A stretch of 64,000 nucleotides of DNA. Source: Patulibacter americanus DSM 16676 (GTDB taxonomy: Bacteria > Actinomycetota > Thermoleophilia > Solirubrobacterales > Solirubrobacteraceae). The translations under genes were made by a program, and so were the position numbers. Position 1 is the first letter of the stretch, and each line of letters starts with the position of its first letter. The stretch is taken from contig NZ_ATUD01000001.1 of the NCBI RefSeq assembly GCF_000420025.1, positions 434,001 through 498,000 on the forward strand, in the 5' to 3' direction. This document shows positions 1 to 10,788 of the stretch, piece after piece. Under the pieces are notes generated by a model. It searched no databases. It saw only the letters and a program-made list of their open reading frames with translations, and had not been told where the DNA came from.

Positions 1-170
1 CGCCCCGCGATCCAGGTCGCGATCGGCGCCGCCTGCCGCTGCGAGCGGTGCGCGGCGTGGCGGGCCACGTCGAGCAGGTCCTGGAGCTCCTCGGGCGTCG
101 GCGGTTCGCCGCCGAGCTCCGCGGCGAACGTCGCCAGCCAGCCCTGGATGGTGCTCGTGTCGTCGGCCAT
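1..170 (-). CDS. DUF6457 family protein (N-terminal part, cut by window edge)
   Basis: The ATG lies at 168-170 on the reverse strand and the frame stays open to the window edge, giving about 56 residues. The readable part contains EELQDLLDVARHAAHRS followed by RQAAPIATWIAG. This matches the DUF6457 pattern (a short helical domain, often annotated with molybdopterin-guanine dinucleotide biosynthesis proteins in actinobacteria). The gene begins only 9 bases past the clpB stop codon, so it may be read from the clpB transcript. The role of DUF6457 is unknown. The family call rests on motif recall alone. Confidence 0.6.
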   Translation of the reverse strand, partial: MADDTSTIQGWLATFAAELGGEPPTPEELQDLLDVARHAAHRSQRQAAPIATWIAG

Positions 171-179
171 GGGCGCAGC

Positions 180-2741
<2,562 letters not shown>

Positions 2742-2842
2742 GGGCCTTCTCCGTGAGGTGAGGGGGGCGGACGGGAGGGTTCCGGCGCCGGACCCGGCTC
2801 GCGATCGGCGAGTCCGGTCCGGCGTCGTGCTCCGCGGGCAAC

Positions 2843-2865
2843 ATCTCAGTCACCCGCACTGAGAT
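2843..2865 (-). promoter_or_regulatory. HAIR-like HspR operator upstream of clpB
   Basis: A perfect inverted repeat with 8-base arms, ATCTCAGT-N7-ACTGAGAT. HspR operators (HAIR) in Streptomyces and Mycobacterium have the form CTTGAGT-N7-ACTCAAG. The 7-base spacer and the AGT/ACT inner bases agree, while the outer bases differ. A related site with the same spacing overlaps the dnaK promoter at 24782-24804. HspR binding is inferred. Confidence 0.7.
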
Positions 2866-2968
2866 TTTGCGCTTCGTGGGCCCTGATGTCAAGCGCCGTG
2901 GGAGCGGCGTCGGACACACCCATGATGCCGCCTGGCCGCGCGCGCCCGCGGCAGTGGCGGCCCCGAAC

Positions 2969-3008
2969 GCGACGCGGCCGGCCGGGTCGTCCCGGCCGGC
3001 CGCGTCGC
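2969..3008 (-). terminator. Terminator hairpin closing the liv operon
   Basis: Perfect inverted repeat with 18-base arms (2969-2986 and 2991-3008) and a TCGT loop. It lies just past the last gene of the leftward liv operon and before the clpB operator. There is no T-tract, as is common in very GC-rich actinobacteria. Confidence 0.75.
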
Positions 3009-3034
3009 CGGGTCCTGCTGGGTACCGCCCGCGC

Positions 3035-3244
3035 CTACTTCCGGGCGGCGGGCTTGTCGTAGGTCTTCTTCGGCACGACGAGCCAGATCAGCGGGCCGAT
3101 CACCAGGAGGATCAGGCCGCTGGCCAGGCCCCAGCGCTCGGGGTAGCCCTTGCGGTCGGCCAGCCATCCCGCCAGCGCGGCGGAGCCGAGCCAGACGAAG
3201 ATGATGTAGAGGGACTTCGCTCCGAGGAGCGCGAGGATCGTCAT
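3035..3244 (-). CDS. Small two-helix membrane protein, last gene of the liv operon
   Basis: 69 residues with two hydrophobic helices (about residues 4-26 and 38-58) joined by a short basic loop (ADRKGYPERWG), ending in a Lys/Arg-rich tail. Its ATG overlaps the livF stop as ATGA, so translation is probably coupled to the ABC transporter genes, and the terminator follows at once. I do not recognise a family. The position suggests an accessory of the Liv transporter or simply a co-transcribed membrane protein. Confidence 0.7.
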   Translation of the reverse strand: MTILALLGAKSLYIIFVWLGSAALAGWLADRKGYPERWGLASGLILLVIGPLIWLVVPKKTYDKPAARK

Positions 3245-3951
3245 ACGCCGAGGTACGCCTTCTGGACGTCGGTGTTGGTGCGCAGGCTCTCCGACGTGTC
3301 GGTCAGGGCGACCTCGCCCGTCTCGAGCACGTAGCCCCGGTGGGCCACCGCGAGCGCGTGGGTGGCGGACTGCTCCACGAGGAGGATGGTGGTCCCCGCC
3401 TCGTTGATCTCGCGGATCGTGTCGTAGATCCGGTCGACGAACAGCGGCGCCAGGCCCATGGACGGCTCGTCGAGCAGCAGCAGCTTCGGGCGGGCCATCA
3501 TCGCGCGGCCGATGGCGAGCATCTGCTGCTCACCGCCGGACATCGTGCCCGCCTTCTGCTTCTCCCGCTCCTGCAGACGCGGGAAGAGCTCGAAGATCCG
3601 GTCGATGTCCGACGAGATCTCGCTCTTGTCCTTGCGCAGGTAGGCCCCCAGGTCCAGGTTCTCGCGCACGGTCATGCGCGGGAAGCACCGCCGGCCCTCG
3701 GGCACCATGCTGATCCCGCGGGCCACGATGTCCGCGGGCTGGCTCGCCGTGATCTCCTGGTCCAGGAACCGGACGGAACCGGTCCGGGCCGGCGTCAGCG
3801 CCGTGATCGAACGCAGGGTCGTCGACTTGCCCGCACCGTTGCCGCCGATGAGGGTGACGATCTCACCCTCCTCCACCGTCAGCGAGATGCCGCGGAGCGC
3901 CGAGACGTTGCCGTAGTAGGTGTGGATGTCCTCTACCTCGAGCAGCGCCAT
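3241..3951 (-). CDS. livF: Branched-chain amino acid ABC transporter ATP-binding protein LivF
   Basis: 236 residues, standard for LivF. It is one of the two ATPases that drive uptake of leucine/isoleucine/valine (or related amides) through LivHM. Visible motifs: Walker A GGNGAGKST near residue 37, Q-loop region, signature SGGEQQML, Walker B LLLLDEPSMGL, and H-loop in LLVEQSATHAL. The start codon is one base from the livG stop and the stop overlaps the start of the small membrane protein gene, so it sits inside a tightly packed operon. The substrate cannot be fixed from sequence alone. Confidence 0.95.
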   Translation of the reverse strand: MALLEVEDIHTYYGNVSALRGISLTVEEGEIVTLIGGNGAGKSTTLRSITALTPARTGSVRFLDQEITASQPADIVARGISMVPEGRRCFPRMTVRENLDLGAYLRKDKSEISSDIDRIFELFPRLQEREKQKAGTMSGGEQQMLAIGRAMMARPKLLLLDEPSMGLAPLFVDRIYDTIREINEAGTTILLVEQSATHALAVAHRGYVLETGEVALTDTSESLRTNTDVQKAYLGV

Positions 3952-3952
3952 G

Positions 3953-4882
3953 TCAGCCCTGCTTCCCGAGGTAGGCCTCGACGACGCGCGGATCCGCGCG
4001 CACCGCCAGGGGCTCGCCCTCGGCGATCTTCTCGCCGTGGTCGAAGACGGTCACCCGGTCGCTGATGTTCATGACGACCTTCATGTCGTGCTCGATGAGG
4101 AGGATCGCCAGCCCACGGTCGTCCCGCAGACGGCGGATGAGGGCGCTGAGCGCGTCGGACTCCGACGGGTTCATGCCGGCGGCCGGCTCGTCCAGCAGCA
4201 GCAGGGACGGGTCGGACGCCAGCGCCCGGGCGATCTCCACCCGGCGCTGATCTCCGTAGGACAGGTTGATCGCGAGGTGGTCGTGCCAGCGGGTGTCGAT
4301 CCCGACCTCCGTCAGCAGCTCCCGCGCCCGGTCGCGCCCGGCCTTCTCCTCCGCCCGCACCTTCGGCGTGCGGAAGATCGAGCCGACGACCCCGCCCTTC
4401 ATCCGCGCGTGCGCGCCGACGAGGACGTTCTCGACGGCGGTCATCGTGCCGAAGAGCCGGATGTTCTGGAACGTGCGCGACATCCCCATGGCGGAGATGA
4501 CGTCCGGGCGGGCCCGGCTGACGTCCTGGCCGCGGAACGTGATCGAGCCCGACGACGGCTTGTACAGGCCGGTCAGCATGTTGAAGAACGTCGTCTTCCC
4601 GGCGCCGTTCGGGCCGATGATGGCCGCGATCGCGTTCGGGCGGACGACGAAGTCGACCTCCGCGATGGCCTGCAGGCCGCCGAAGCGCTTCGACACGCCG
4701 AGCGCCGCCAGCAGCGCGTCGTCGGCGACCTCCGTCGTCCCCGCGCCCACGGCGGTCGCGCCGCCGGTGCCCGCGCCCTGGGGCGCGGCTCCGGTCGTGG
4801 CGTCCGCGGCGGGCCGCGGGGCGCCCTCGCCGCCGGTCATGCCGCCGGCGGCCTCGGTGTTCTCGCTGGGCTGGTCGCTCAT
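3953..4882 (-). CDS. livG: Branched-chain amino acid ABC transporter ATP-binding protein LivG
   Basis: 309 residues. The ATPase core carries Walker A GPNGAGKTT, the LivG-type signature NLSYGDQRR, Walker B LLLLDEPAAGMN and the LivG-type segment MGMSRTFQNIRLF. Before the core there is an unusual stretch of about 64 residues rich in Gly, Ala and Thr that looks disordered and is absent from most LivG proteins. The ATG at 4880-4882 overlaps the livM stop (ATGA), which supports this start. A later start near the ABC core is possible but would lose the coupling. Confidence 0.94.
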   Translation of the reverse strand: MSDQPSENTEAAGGMTGGEGAPRPAADATTGAAPQGAGTGGATAVGAGTTEVADDALLAALGVSKRFGGLQAIAEVDFVVRPNAIAAIIGPNGAGKTTFFNMLTGLYKPSSGSITFRGQDVSRARPDVISAMGMSRTFQNIRLFGTMTAVENVLVGAHARMKGGVVGSIFRTPKVRAEEKAGRDRARELLTEVGIDTRWHDHLAINLSYGDQRRVEIARALASDPSLLLLDEPAAGMNPSESDALSALIRRLRDDRGLAILLIEHDMKVVMNISDRVTVFDHGEKIAEGEPLAVRADPRVVEAYLGKQG

Positions 4883-6078
4883 GCCTCGCCCCTCGTCGTG
4901 GTGGGTGCCGGCGTCGCGCCCATCGGCGGGCCGCCGGGCGGTCCGTCCAGGCCCTCGGTCAGCTCGATCGCCCGCCGGCGCTCCGGGAAGAGCCCCTGCG
5001 GCCGCAGGATCATGACGATCACGAGCAGGAACCCGAACACGCCGAACCCGAGATCCGAGAACTGGAAGTCGAGCCCGAGCGCGCCCGGCACGCCGTTGAG
5101 GACGTCCGGGATGAGGTAGTTGTTGACGAACGTCAGGACGAGCGCCCCGATCACCGCGCCCCAGACCGATCCGAGCCCGCCGAGGATGACCATGGCGAGG
5201 ATGAAGATCGAGAAGGAGAACGCGAACTGGTCGGCGTTGACGACCTGGATGAAGGGGCCGAGGAACGCGCCCGAGAGCCCGCCCATCGCGCCGCCGACGA
5301 GGTACGCCAGGAGCTTCGTCTTCACGAGCGGGATGCCCATGGAAGCGGCGGCGACCTCGTCCTCGCGCAGCGCGATCCACGCCCGGCCGATGCGCGAGTC
5401 GCGCAGCCGCAGGACGACGAACAGGCACACGAGGACGATCCCGAGGATGACCCAGTAGTAGCCCCGGAGACTCAGGATCGAGTTCAGAGGTTCGAGGAAT
5501 GGCAAGTCGATCTGGTCGATCGGCGTGATGCTCTGCTTGCCCTGCGTGAGCGGGTAGTTCTCGCCGAACGGGCGGATCTCGGGCCCGTTGATCGCGAACA
5601 CGCGGATGATCTCGCCGAAGGCCAGGGTCACGATCGCGATGTAGTCGCCGCGCAGGCGCAGCGTCGGCAGGCCGATGACCACGCCGGCGACGGCGCACAA
5701 GAGCGCCGCGATCACGAGGACCAGCAGGAAGTTCATGTGGATGCCCGGGAGGGCCTCCACCGTGCTGGTGACGAACACGTGGATGTTCGCCTCGCCGTAG
5801 AAGCCCGACATGACCCAGCCCGTCGTGTACGCGCCGATGGCGAAGAACGCGACGTAACCGAGGTCGAGGAGGCCCGCGAAGCCGACCACGACGTTCAGGC
5901 CGAGGGCCATCACGACGTAGGCCAGCGCCTGGATCGAGGTGCCCAGGAACCCGGAGAGCGGGTCGAAGAACAGCGGGAACACGATCGCGAAGGCCACGAT
6001 CGCGATCGCGGCGATCGTGGAGACCGTCATGCCACGAGGGCCGACGGGCCGCTGCATGACCGAGTCGAACGTGGCCAT
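4879..6078 (-). CDS. livM: Branched-chain amino acid ABC transporter permease LivM
   Basis: 399 residues with about ten hydrophobic segments. The conserved LivM cytoplasmic loop RLRGDYIAIVTLAFGEIIR is present, as is LRLRDSRIGRAWIALREDE in the second half. It pairs with LivH to form the membrane channel. The start ATG shares its A with the livH stop (TGATG), and the stop overlaps livG, so all permease and ATPase genes are coupled. The C-terminal tail after ILRPQGLFPERRR is Pro/Gly-rich and extends about 30 residues into the cytoplasm. Confidence 0.94.
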   Translation of the reverse strand: MATFDSVMQRPVGPRGMTVSTIAAIAIVAFAIVFPLFFDPLSGFLGTSIQALAYVVMALGLNVVVGFAGLLDLGYVAFFAIGAYTTGWVMSGFYGEANIHVFVTSTVEALPGIHMNFLLVLVIAALLCAVAGVVIGLPTLRLRGDYIAIVTLAFGEIIRVFAINGPEIRPFGENYPLTQGKQSITPIDQIDLPFLEPLNSILSLRGYYWVILGIVLVCLFVVLRLRDSRIGRAWIALREDEVAAASMGIPLVKTKLLAYLVGGAMGGLSGAFLGPFIQVVNADQFAFSFSIFILAMVILGGLGSVWGAVIGALVLTFVNNYLIPDVLNGVPGALGLDFQFSDLGFGVFGFLLVIVMILRPQGLFPERRRAIELTEGLDGPPGGPPMGATPAPTTTRGEA

Positions 6079-7154
6079 CAGCCGGCCTCCCTCGTCTGCT
6101 CGCCGAACAGCCCGCGCGGGCGGAACACCATGATCAGGATGAGGTAGGCGAACACGATCGCCGGCGTCCACTGGGTGCCGATGCGGTTGTCCGCGATCTG
6201 CTGGATGCAGCCGATGATCAGACCACCCGCGACGGCGCCGCGGAGGTTGCCGATGCCGCCCATGACCGCGGCGGTGAACGCGAGCAGGCCCGCCTGGAAG
6301 CCCTGGAAGTACCAGACGTTGGTCTGGTACAGGGCGTAGAGCAGACCGGCGGCGCCGGCCAGCATGCCGCCGAGCATGAACGTCAGCGAGATCGTGGAGT
6401 CGACCTTGATGCCCATGAGGCGCGCCGCGTCGGGGTCCTGCGCGGTGGCGCGCATCGCCTTGCCCATCCGCGAGCGCGAGATGAACAGGGTGATCGCGAT
6501 CATCAGCGGCACCGCGACGGCGATCGCCACGATGTCGGCGCGGCTGATCTCGACGCCGAGGACGGTCGCGATCGTCTCCTGCGCCCGGATCAGGTCCGGG
6601 ATGCTCTTGGGGGAGCCGCCGAGCCACAGCAGGCCGACGTTCTGCAGGATGAAGCTGAACCCGACCGCGGTGATGAGCGGCGCGAGCTTGGGCGCGTCGC
6701 GCAGCGGCCGGTAGGCCACCCGTTCGATCAAGACGTTGAGCGAGCCCGTGACGACCATCGCCACGATCAGGCAGACCAGCAGGCCGACGACGACGCCGAG
6801 CGGCCCCGTCGCGAGCGTCAGGCCGAGCGTGCCGAAGAGCCCGACGGAGACGAACGAGCCGATCATGAACACGTCGCCGTGGGCGAAGTTGATCAGCTCG
6901 ATGATGCCGTAGACCAGCGTGTAGCCGACGGCGATGAGGGCGAGGATCGTGCCGTTGGACACGCCCTCGAAGAGGTTGGTGGCGAGGCGCGACAGGTTGC
7001 CCTGGTCGCCCGTCAGGTCGCTGATGCCGTAGTAGACCGGCAGCGCGAGGAGCAGGATGATGAGCGCCCACTGTCCTGCGCGCTCACGACCCTGGTCGTT
7101 GAGAAGGGGAAACCGCCGGGCCCGAGGGCCCGCGGCGGGTGTGTTCGTAGCCAT
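6078..7154 (-). CDS. livH: Branched-chain amino acid ABC transporter permease LivH
   Basis: 358 residues, polytopic. Typical LivH features are the N-terminal half motif INFAHGDVFMIGSFV, the segment RVAYRPLRDAPKLAPLI, and the EAA-like loop AMRATAQDPDAARLMGI. An extra hydrophilic N-terminus of about 25 residues precedes the first helix. It is the first permease gene after livK, with a strong hairpin between them that probably lowers permease expression relative to the binding protein. Confidence 0.94.
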   Translation of the reverse strand: MATNTPAAGPRARRFPLLNDQGRERAGQWALIILLLALPVYYGISDLTGDQGNLSRLATNLFEGVSNGTILALIAVGYTLVYGIIELINFAHGDVFMIGSFVSVGLFGTLGLTLATGPLGVVVGLLVCLIVAMVVTGSLNVLIERVAYRPLRDAPKLAPLITAVGFSFILQNVGLLWLGGSPKSIPDLIRAQETIATVLGVEISRADIVAIAVAVPLMIAITLFISRSRMGKAMRATAQDPDAARLMGIKVDSTISLTFMLGGMLAGAAGLLYALYQTNVWYFQGFQAGLLAFTAAVMGGIGNLRGAVAGGLIIGCIQQIADNRIGTQWTPAIVFAYLILIMVFRPRGLFGEQTREAG

Positions 7155-7172
7155 GGAGAGCGTCGGCGACGA

Positions 7173-7196
7173 GGCGCGGGGCCGAGGCCCCGCGCC
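7173..7196 (-). terminator. Intercistronic hairpin between livK and livH
   Basis: Perfect 11-base arms (GGCGCGGGGCC at 7173-7183 and GGCCCCGCGCC at 7186-7196) with a 2-base gap, in the 57 bases between livK and livH. Such hairpins after binding-protein genes commonly act as partial terminators or 3' stabilisers, giving more binding protein than transporter. The effect here is inferred. Confidence 0.6.
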
Positions 7197-7211
7197 GCGT
7201 CGTCAGGGCGC

Positions 7212-8489
7212 CTAGCGCGTGGCCGTGGCCTCGATCTGCTCGGCGAACTTGGGGTTGCCGTCGTCCCCGACCTCGTAGAGGCCGTATGCCGTCAGCGTCG
7301 TGTCGCCGTTCTCGTCGAAGCCGTACTTGCCGAGGGCCGAGTCGCGGTCCTTCGTGGCCAGCAGGCCCTCGAGGACGCCGGCGCGGTTGGCCTTCTCCGG
7401 GCCGCCCTTCTCGATCGTGTCGAGGATGAGCTTCATGGCCTCGTAGCCGTAGATGGCGTACGGGTCCGGCGCGTCGTCGTTGTAGGCCTTCGTGTAGGCC
7501 GTCAGGAACTCGTTGCCGCCCGGGTAGCTCTTCAGCTCGAGCGTCGCGACGGTGCACTTGAACCGCTCGGCCAGGGCCTTCGGCAGGCCGCCCTTGCCGG
7601 GGTTGGTGAGGCCCGACTCGCACACGCCGTCCGGGCCGTAGAGCTTGACGCCCGGGATCGCCGCGTCGACGTCCTTGTAGATCTGCGCCGCGCCGTTGGC
7701 CGTCACGCCGGAGAACACGAAGCAGTCCGCGCCCTCGCCCTTGATCTTCGCCGCGTAGGCGCGGAAGTTCGCCGCGTCGGGCTGCACGCCGGTGTTCGAC
7801 GTGATCGTGATGCCCGCCTCCTGCGCCTTCAGGCCCATGACCTTCGCGAGGCCCGCGCCGTAGGTCTCCTGGTCGTTGGCGACCGCGACCTTGGTGCAGC
7901 CCTCCTTCTTGAGGGTGGCGAGCAGCGCCTGGCCCTGGATCGTGTCGCGCGGCACGATGCGCATGTAGGTCTTCTTGCCCGTCGGGGCGTACTTCTGCGG
8001 CTCGCCGGACTCGGCACCCGGCTCGTCCGTGGTCAGGCCGACGGCGGTGTTGGCCGGCGAGACCTGGGCGATCCCGGCCTGGTTGAGCACCGGCATCGAG
8101 ATCTGGGAGGCGCCCGAGTTGAACTCGCCGATGTAGGCGACCACGGACTTGTCCGACACGGCCTTGCGCGCGTTGGCGCCGGTCTGCGTCGGGTCCCACT
8201 TGCCCGCCTGGGCGGTCGAGTCGTCGAGCGACTGGTACTTCACGCTGACGCTGCCGGCCTTGCCGCCGTTCTCGTCCAGGGCGAGCTTGATGCCGTTGAC
8301 CATCGCGGCCAGCTGATCCTTCGAGGCGCCCTGCAGCGGAAGACTCGAGAGCACGGTCACGGAGGACGCGGACTCGCCGCCGCCCCCGCCGCCGGAGCCT
8401 TCGTCGTCGCTGCCGCCGCAGGCGGCCAGGCCCACGGCCGCGGTCGCTACCGCGGCCGTCGAGGCCAGAATGCGCATTCTTGAGTTCAT
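7212..8489 (-). CDS. livK: Branched-chain amino acid ABC transporter substrate-binding lipoprotein LivK
   Basis: 425 residues. The N-terminus is a lipoprotein signal (basic start, hydrophobic core, lipobox LAAC with the Cys at about residue 24) followed by a Gly/Ser linker, so the protein should be anchored outside the membrane. The body is a two-lobed type I periplasmic binding fold (Leu/Ile/Val-binding family), with segments such as VAYIGEFNSGASQISMPVLN and YAIYGYEAMKLILDTIEKG. The SD-like AGGAACC is close to the ATG. First gene of the leftward liv operon. The preferred amino acid cannot be read from sequence. Confidence 0.93.
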   Translation of the reverse strand: MNSRMRILASTAAVATAAVGLAACGGSDDEGSGGGGGGESASSVTVLSSLPLQGASKDQLAAMVNGIKLALDENGGKAGSVSVKYQSLDDSTAQAGKWDPTQTGANARKAVSDKSVVAYIGEFNSGASQISMPVLNQAGIAQVSPANTAVGLTTDEPGAESGEPQKYAPTGKKTYMRIVPRDTIQGQALLATLKKEGCTKVAVANDQETYGAGLAKVMGLKAQEAGITITSNTGVQPDAANFRAYAAKIKGEGADCFVFSGVTANGAAQIYKDVDAAIPGVKLYGPDGVCESGLTNPGKGGLPKALAERFKCTVATLELKSYPGGNEFLTAYTKAYNDDAPDPYAIYGYEAMKLILDTIEKGGPEKANRAGVLEGLLATKDRDSALGKYGFDENGDTTLTAYGLYEVGDDGNPKFAEQIEATATR

Positions 8490-8780
8490 CGGTTCCTACC
8501 TACTCGCTGGGACGTACGGCGCGAGCCTAGAGCCGCGGTGGGATCCCAATCTCCGACGAGGGGCGAAACGCGGACGGTGCACGTGCGACAACGGGATACG
8601 CCGTCAGTGATGGCGTGCCCCGTGGCCGAGCTGCGCCTCGTGCGCGCAGGCCCGTGAGCTCGTGCGCGCGGGCGGTACACCGGGCGCGCCACCTGTCCAG
8701 ATCGGCGTGTCGCCCCACGCCGGGTGGGTACGGTGAGTCGGTCGGTCCCGCCCCTCCCGCGGTGCGTCCGGCGGGCGACC
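8490..8780. other. Divergent intergenic region between livK and the sigma-factor gene
   Basis: About 290 bases with no supported gene. It must hold the livK promoter (reading left; a TAGGCT-like -10 lies near 8525-8530) and the promoter of the sigma gene (reading right). A GTG at 8724 could start the sigma protein 19 codons earlier. I see no clear inverted repeat here. Confidence 0.5.
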
Positions 8781-10517
8781 ATGGAACCTTCGAGCCTCAG
8801 CACCCGTCCATCGTCTCCCTCCTCCTGGCGTGGCGGGGGCGACAGCCGCCTCGTCCGGCAGGCCGCGCGCGGCGACGAAGCGGCCTTCGCGGCCATCTTC
8901 AGTCGGCACCACGAGGCGCTCTTCCGGTACTGCCGCTCCATCGTCGGCAACGAGCACGACGCCACCGACGCGCTGCAGAGCACGATGGTCAAGGCGCTCG
9001 AGAAGCTGCCGGGCGAGACGCGACGCATCGCCCTGCGCCCCTGGCTGTTCCGGATCGCCCACAACGAGTCGATCGACCTGCTGCGGGCCCGCCGGCCCCA
9101 CGCCGACCTGGACGCGGCGATCGACGTCTCCGACCGCGTGTCGAGCACGGAGCTCGAGACCCGCGAGCGGCTGCACGCCCTCGAGGCCGACCTGCAGCGC
9201 CTGACGCAGCAGCAGCGCAGCGCCCTGCTGCTGCGCGAGCTCGTCGGCCTGTCGTTCGCCGAGACCTCCGCCGCCCTCGGCATCACCCCGTCGGCCGCCA
9301 AGCAGAGCGTCTACGAGGCCCGCCAGGCGCTCCACACCCGCGAGGAGGGCCGCGCGATGGACTGCGACGCGCTCTGTCGCTCGCTGTCCGACGGCGACCG
9401 CCGCACCCTGCGCGGCAAGGCCGTCAAGGCGCACCTCGAGTCCTGCGGGGGCTGCCGCGCGTTCGAGGCCGCGCTCCGGCGGCGGCCGACGGACCTCGGG
9501 CTGCTCGCGCCGCTGCCGGCGGCGGGCGGGCTTGGCGGGCTGGGGTTCCTCGGTGCCTCGGCCGCCGGGACGGCCGGCGTCGGTGCGGGGACCGCCGCCG
9601 GCGGGGGCTTCCTCAGCGGCGTGCTGCCCGGCCTCTCGGCCACGGTCGGCACGAAGGTCGCGGCCGCCCTGGCCGTCGGCGCCGTGGCGATCGGCGGCGT
9701 GACCGTCGCCGAGCGCGGCGGGGACGGCGCCGGCGCGGGCCCGGAGGCGGCCCAGGCGGCGCAGGAGGGCGCGGGCGGACCGACGGGCGGCACGGGCGGC
9801 GCGGGCGGCGGTGGCACAGGCGCGTCCGGCGAGACGCGGGACGAGCGCGGCGTGACGGGCGAGTCGGGCGAGCGCCCGAAGCTGCGCGGTGCCGCGGACC
9901 GCCGCGAGGGCGCCGGCGCCGGTGGCGACGACCCCGACCCCTCCGCGGGCGAGCCCCGCAGCGCCACGCCCAACGCCGACACCCGCTCGGACGCTCCGCC
10001 GGCGGCCGACGCGCCGACCCGCGACCGCTCTGGCGCGGGCTCCGGCCGGTCCCGCGAGGGCGGCCGCGACGCCGCGGCCGACGCCCGCGACGACGATGCT
10101 CCCCGGGAGACCGCGCCGAGCGACCGCGCCCCGAAGCCCGACAGCTCCCCGGCCGACAAGGCCAAGGCCGACAAGGCGAAGGCCGACAAGGCGAAGGCCG
10201 ACAGGGCCAAGGCCGACAAGGCGAAGGCGGACAGGGCGAAGGCCGAGAAGGCCAAGCCGGAGAGGCCGAAGGACCCGGCGCCCGGTCCCGATGCGCCGAA
10301 GGACGGCGCCGCCCCCGCGCCCAAACCCCCGACGCCGAACGGGCAGGCCCCGACCCCGGGCCCCGGTGCGGCCGGCTCCGCGCCGGCCGGCCGGCCGGAG
10401 TCCCCCGGCAGGCCCGAGTCCGCCGGCAGCGGCCGGCCCAAGGGCGGCGACGAGGACGAGGACGAGGACGAAGACGACGGGGACGACGACGAGGACGACG
10501 ACCGCGACGACGACTAG
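8781..10517 (+). CDS. ECF-type sigma factor fused to a zinc-finger/transmembrane anti-sigma-like region with a long disordered tail
   Basis: 578 residues, about three times a normal ECF sigma. Residues 20-90 are sigma region 2 (HHEALFRYCRSIVGN, DATDALQSTMVKALEKL) and 130-185 are region 4 (QQQRSALLLRELVGLSF and a helix-turn-helix ALGITPSAAKQSVYEAR). Next comes a zinc-finger anti-sigma-like motif, HLESCGGC, then a probable single membrane helix (VAAALAVGAVAIGGVTVA). The remainder is Gly/Pro/Ala-rich, holds eight ADKAK-type repeats and ends in an Asp/Glu run. Sigma fusions of this architecture are known among actinobacterial ECF groups. A membrane-tethered sigma released by proteolysis is an inference. 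The ATG at 8781 is preferred because it adjoins the conserved domain. GTG 8724 is the alternative. Confidence 0.85.
   Translation: MEPSSLSTRPSSPSSWRGGGDSRLVRQAARGDEAAFAAIFSRHHEALFRYCRSIVGNEHDATDALQSTMVKALEKLPGETRRIALRPWLFRIAHNESIDLLRARRPHADLDAAIDVSDRVSSTELETRERLHALEADLQRLTQQQRSALLLRELVGLSFAETSAALGITPSAAKQSVYEARQALHTREEGRAMDCDALCRSLSDGDRRTLRGKAVKAHLESCGGCRAFEAALRRRPTDLGLLAPLPAAGGLGGLGFLGASAAGTAGVGAGTAAGGGFLSGVLPGLSATVGTKVAAALAVGAVAIGGVTVAERGGDGAGAGPEAAQAAQEGAGGPTGGTGGAGGGGTGASGETRDERGVTGESGERPKLRGAADRREGAGAGGDDPDPSAGEPRSATPNADTRSDAPPAADAPTRDRSGAGSGRSREGGRDAAADARDDDAPRETAPSDRAPKPDSSPADKAKADKAKADKAKADRAKADKAKADRAKAEKAKPERPKDPAPGPDAPKDGAAPAPKPPTPNGQAPTPGPGAAGSAPAGRPESPGRPESAGSGRPKGGDEDEDEDEDDGDDDEDDDRDDD
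10152..10271 (+). repeat. 15-bp coding tandem repeat (ADKAK x 8)
   Basis: Eight consecutive 15-base units inside the sigma-factor gene encode ADKAK three times, then ADRAK, ADKAK, ADRAK, AEKAK and PERPK. The result is a highly charged, Ala/Lys-rich helix-prone rod between disordered segments. The units differ mainly by silent or Lys/Arg changes. Confidence 0.9.
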
Positions 10518-10546
10518 CGGCCGTTCCTGCCCCGCGACGGGTTCGC

Positions 10547-10586
10547 GAACTACCTCCTGACCTTTCCGCCCGTCCGTGCGTTGTAG
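10547..10586 (+). promoter_or_regulatory. ECF-like promoter motif, copy A
   Basis: GAAC followed by ACCTCCTGACCT (10552-10563), a 16-base spacer, then GTTGTAG (10580-10586). The same two blocks recur at 10789-10825 with a 15-base spacer. The arrangement resembles ECF promoters (GGAAC-like -35 and CGTT-like -10). It lies just downstream of the ECF sigma gene and precedes hairpin-rich non-coding DNA. Confidence 0.5.
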
Positions 10587-10589
10587 AGG

Positions 10590-10745
10590 CGAGGGACACA
10601 CACCTCCCGCGATCTCGGCGCCCTGATCCCCCGGCGCCTGGGTCACGGCCGCGCTCGGGACGGAGCGCGGGGACAGGGTCCGGCCGCGGGACGGCGGACG
10701 GACTCGAGCGCCCGGTCGCGGGGACGGCGGCCGGGCGCTCACCTC
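10590..10745 (+). ncRNA. Hairpin-rich candidate small RNA downstream of the sigma gene
   Basis: About 150 bases with no convincing ORF, starting just after promoter motif A. It holds three perfect stem-loops in series: GGCGCC at 10617-10622 with 10633-10638, CCGCGCTC/GAGCGCGG at 10649-10656 with 10663-10670, and GAGCGCCCGG/CCGGGCGCTC at 10706-10715 with 10731-10740. The last could end a transcript. It may be a sigma-dependent small RNA, or a long 5' region for the downstream DUF6458 gene. GC-rich DNA forms stems by chance, so this is only a candidate. Confidence 0.35.
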
Positions 10746-10788
10746 TTCTCCCCCGGTCGCCCGACGCCGGTCGCGCGTCGGTCGGCGC

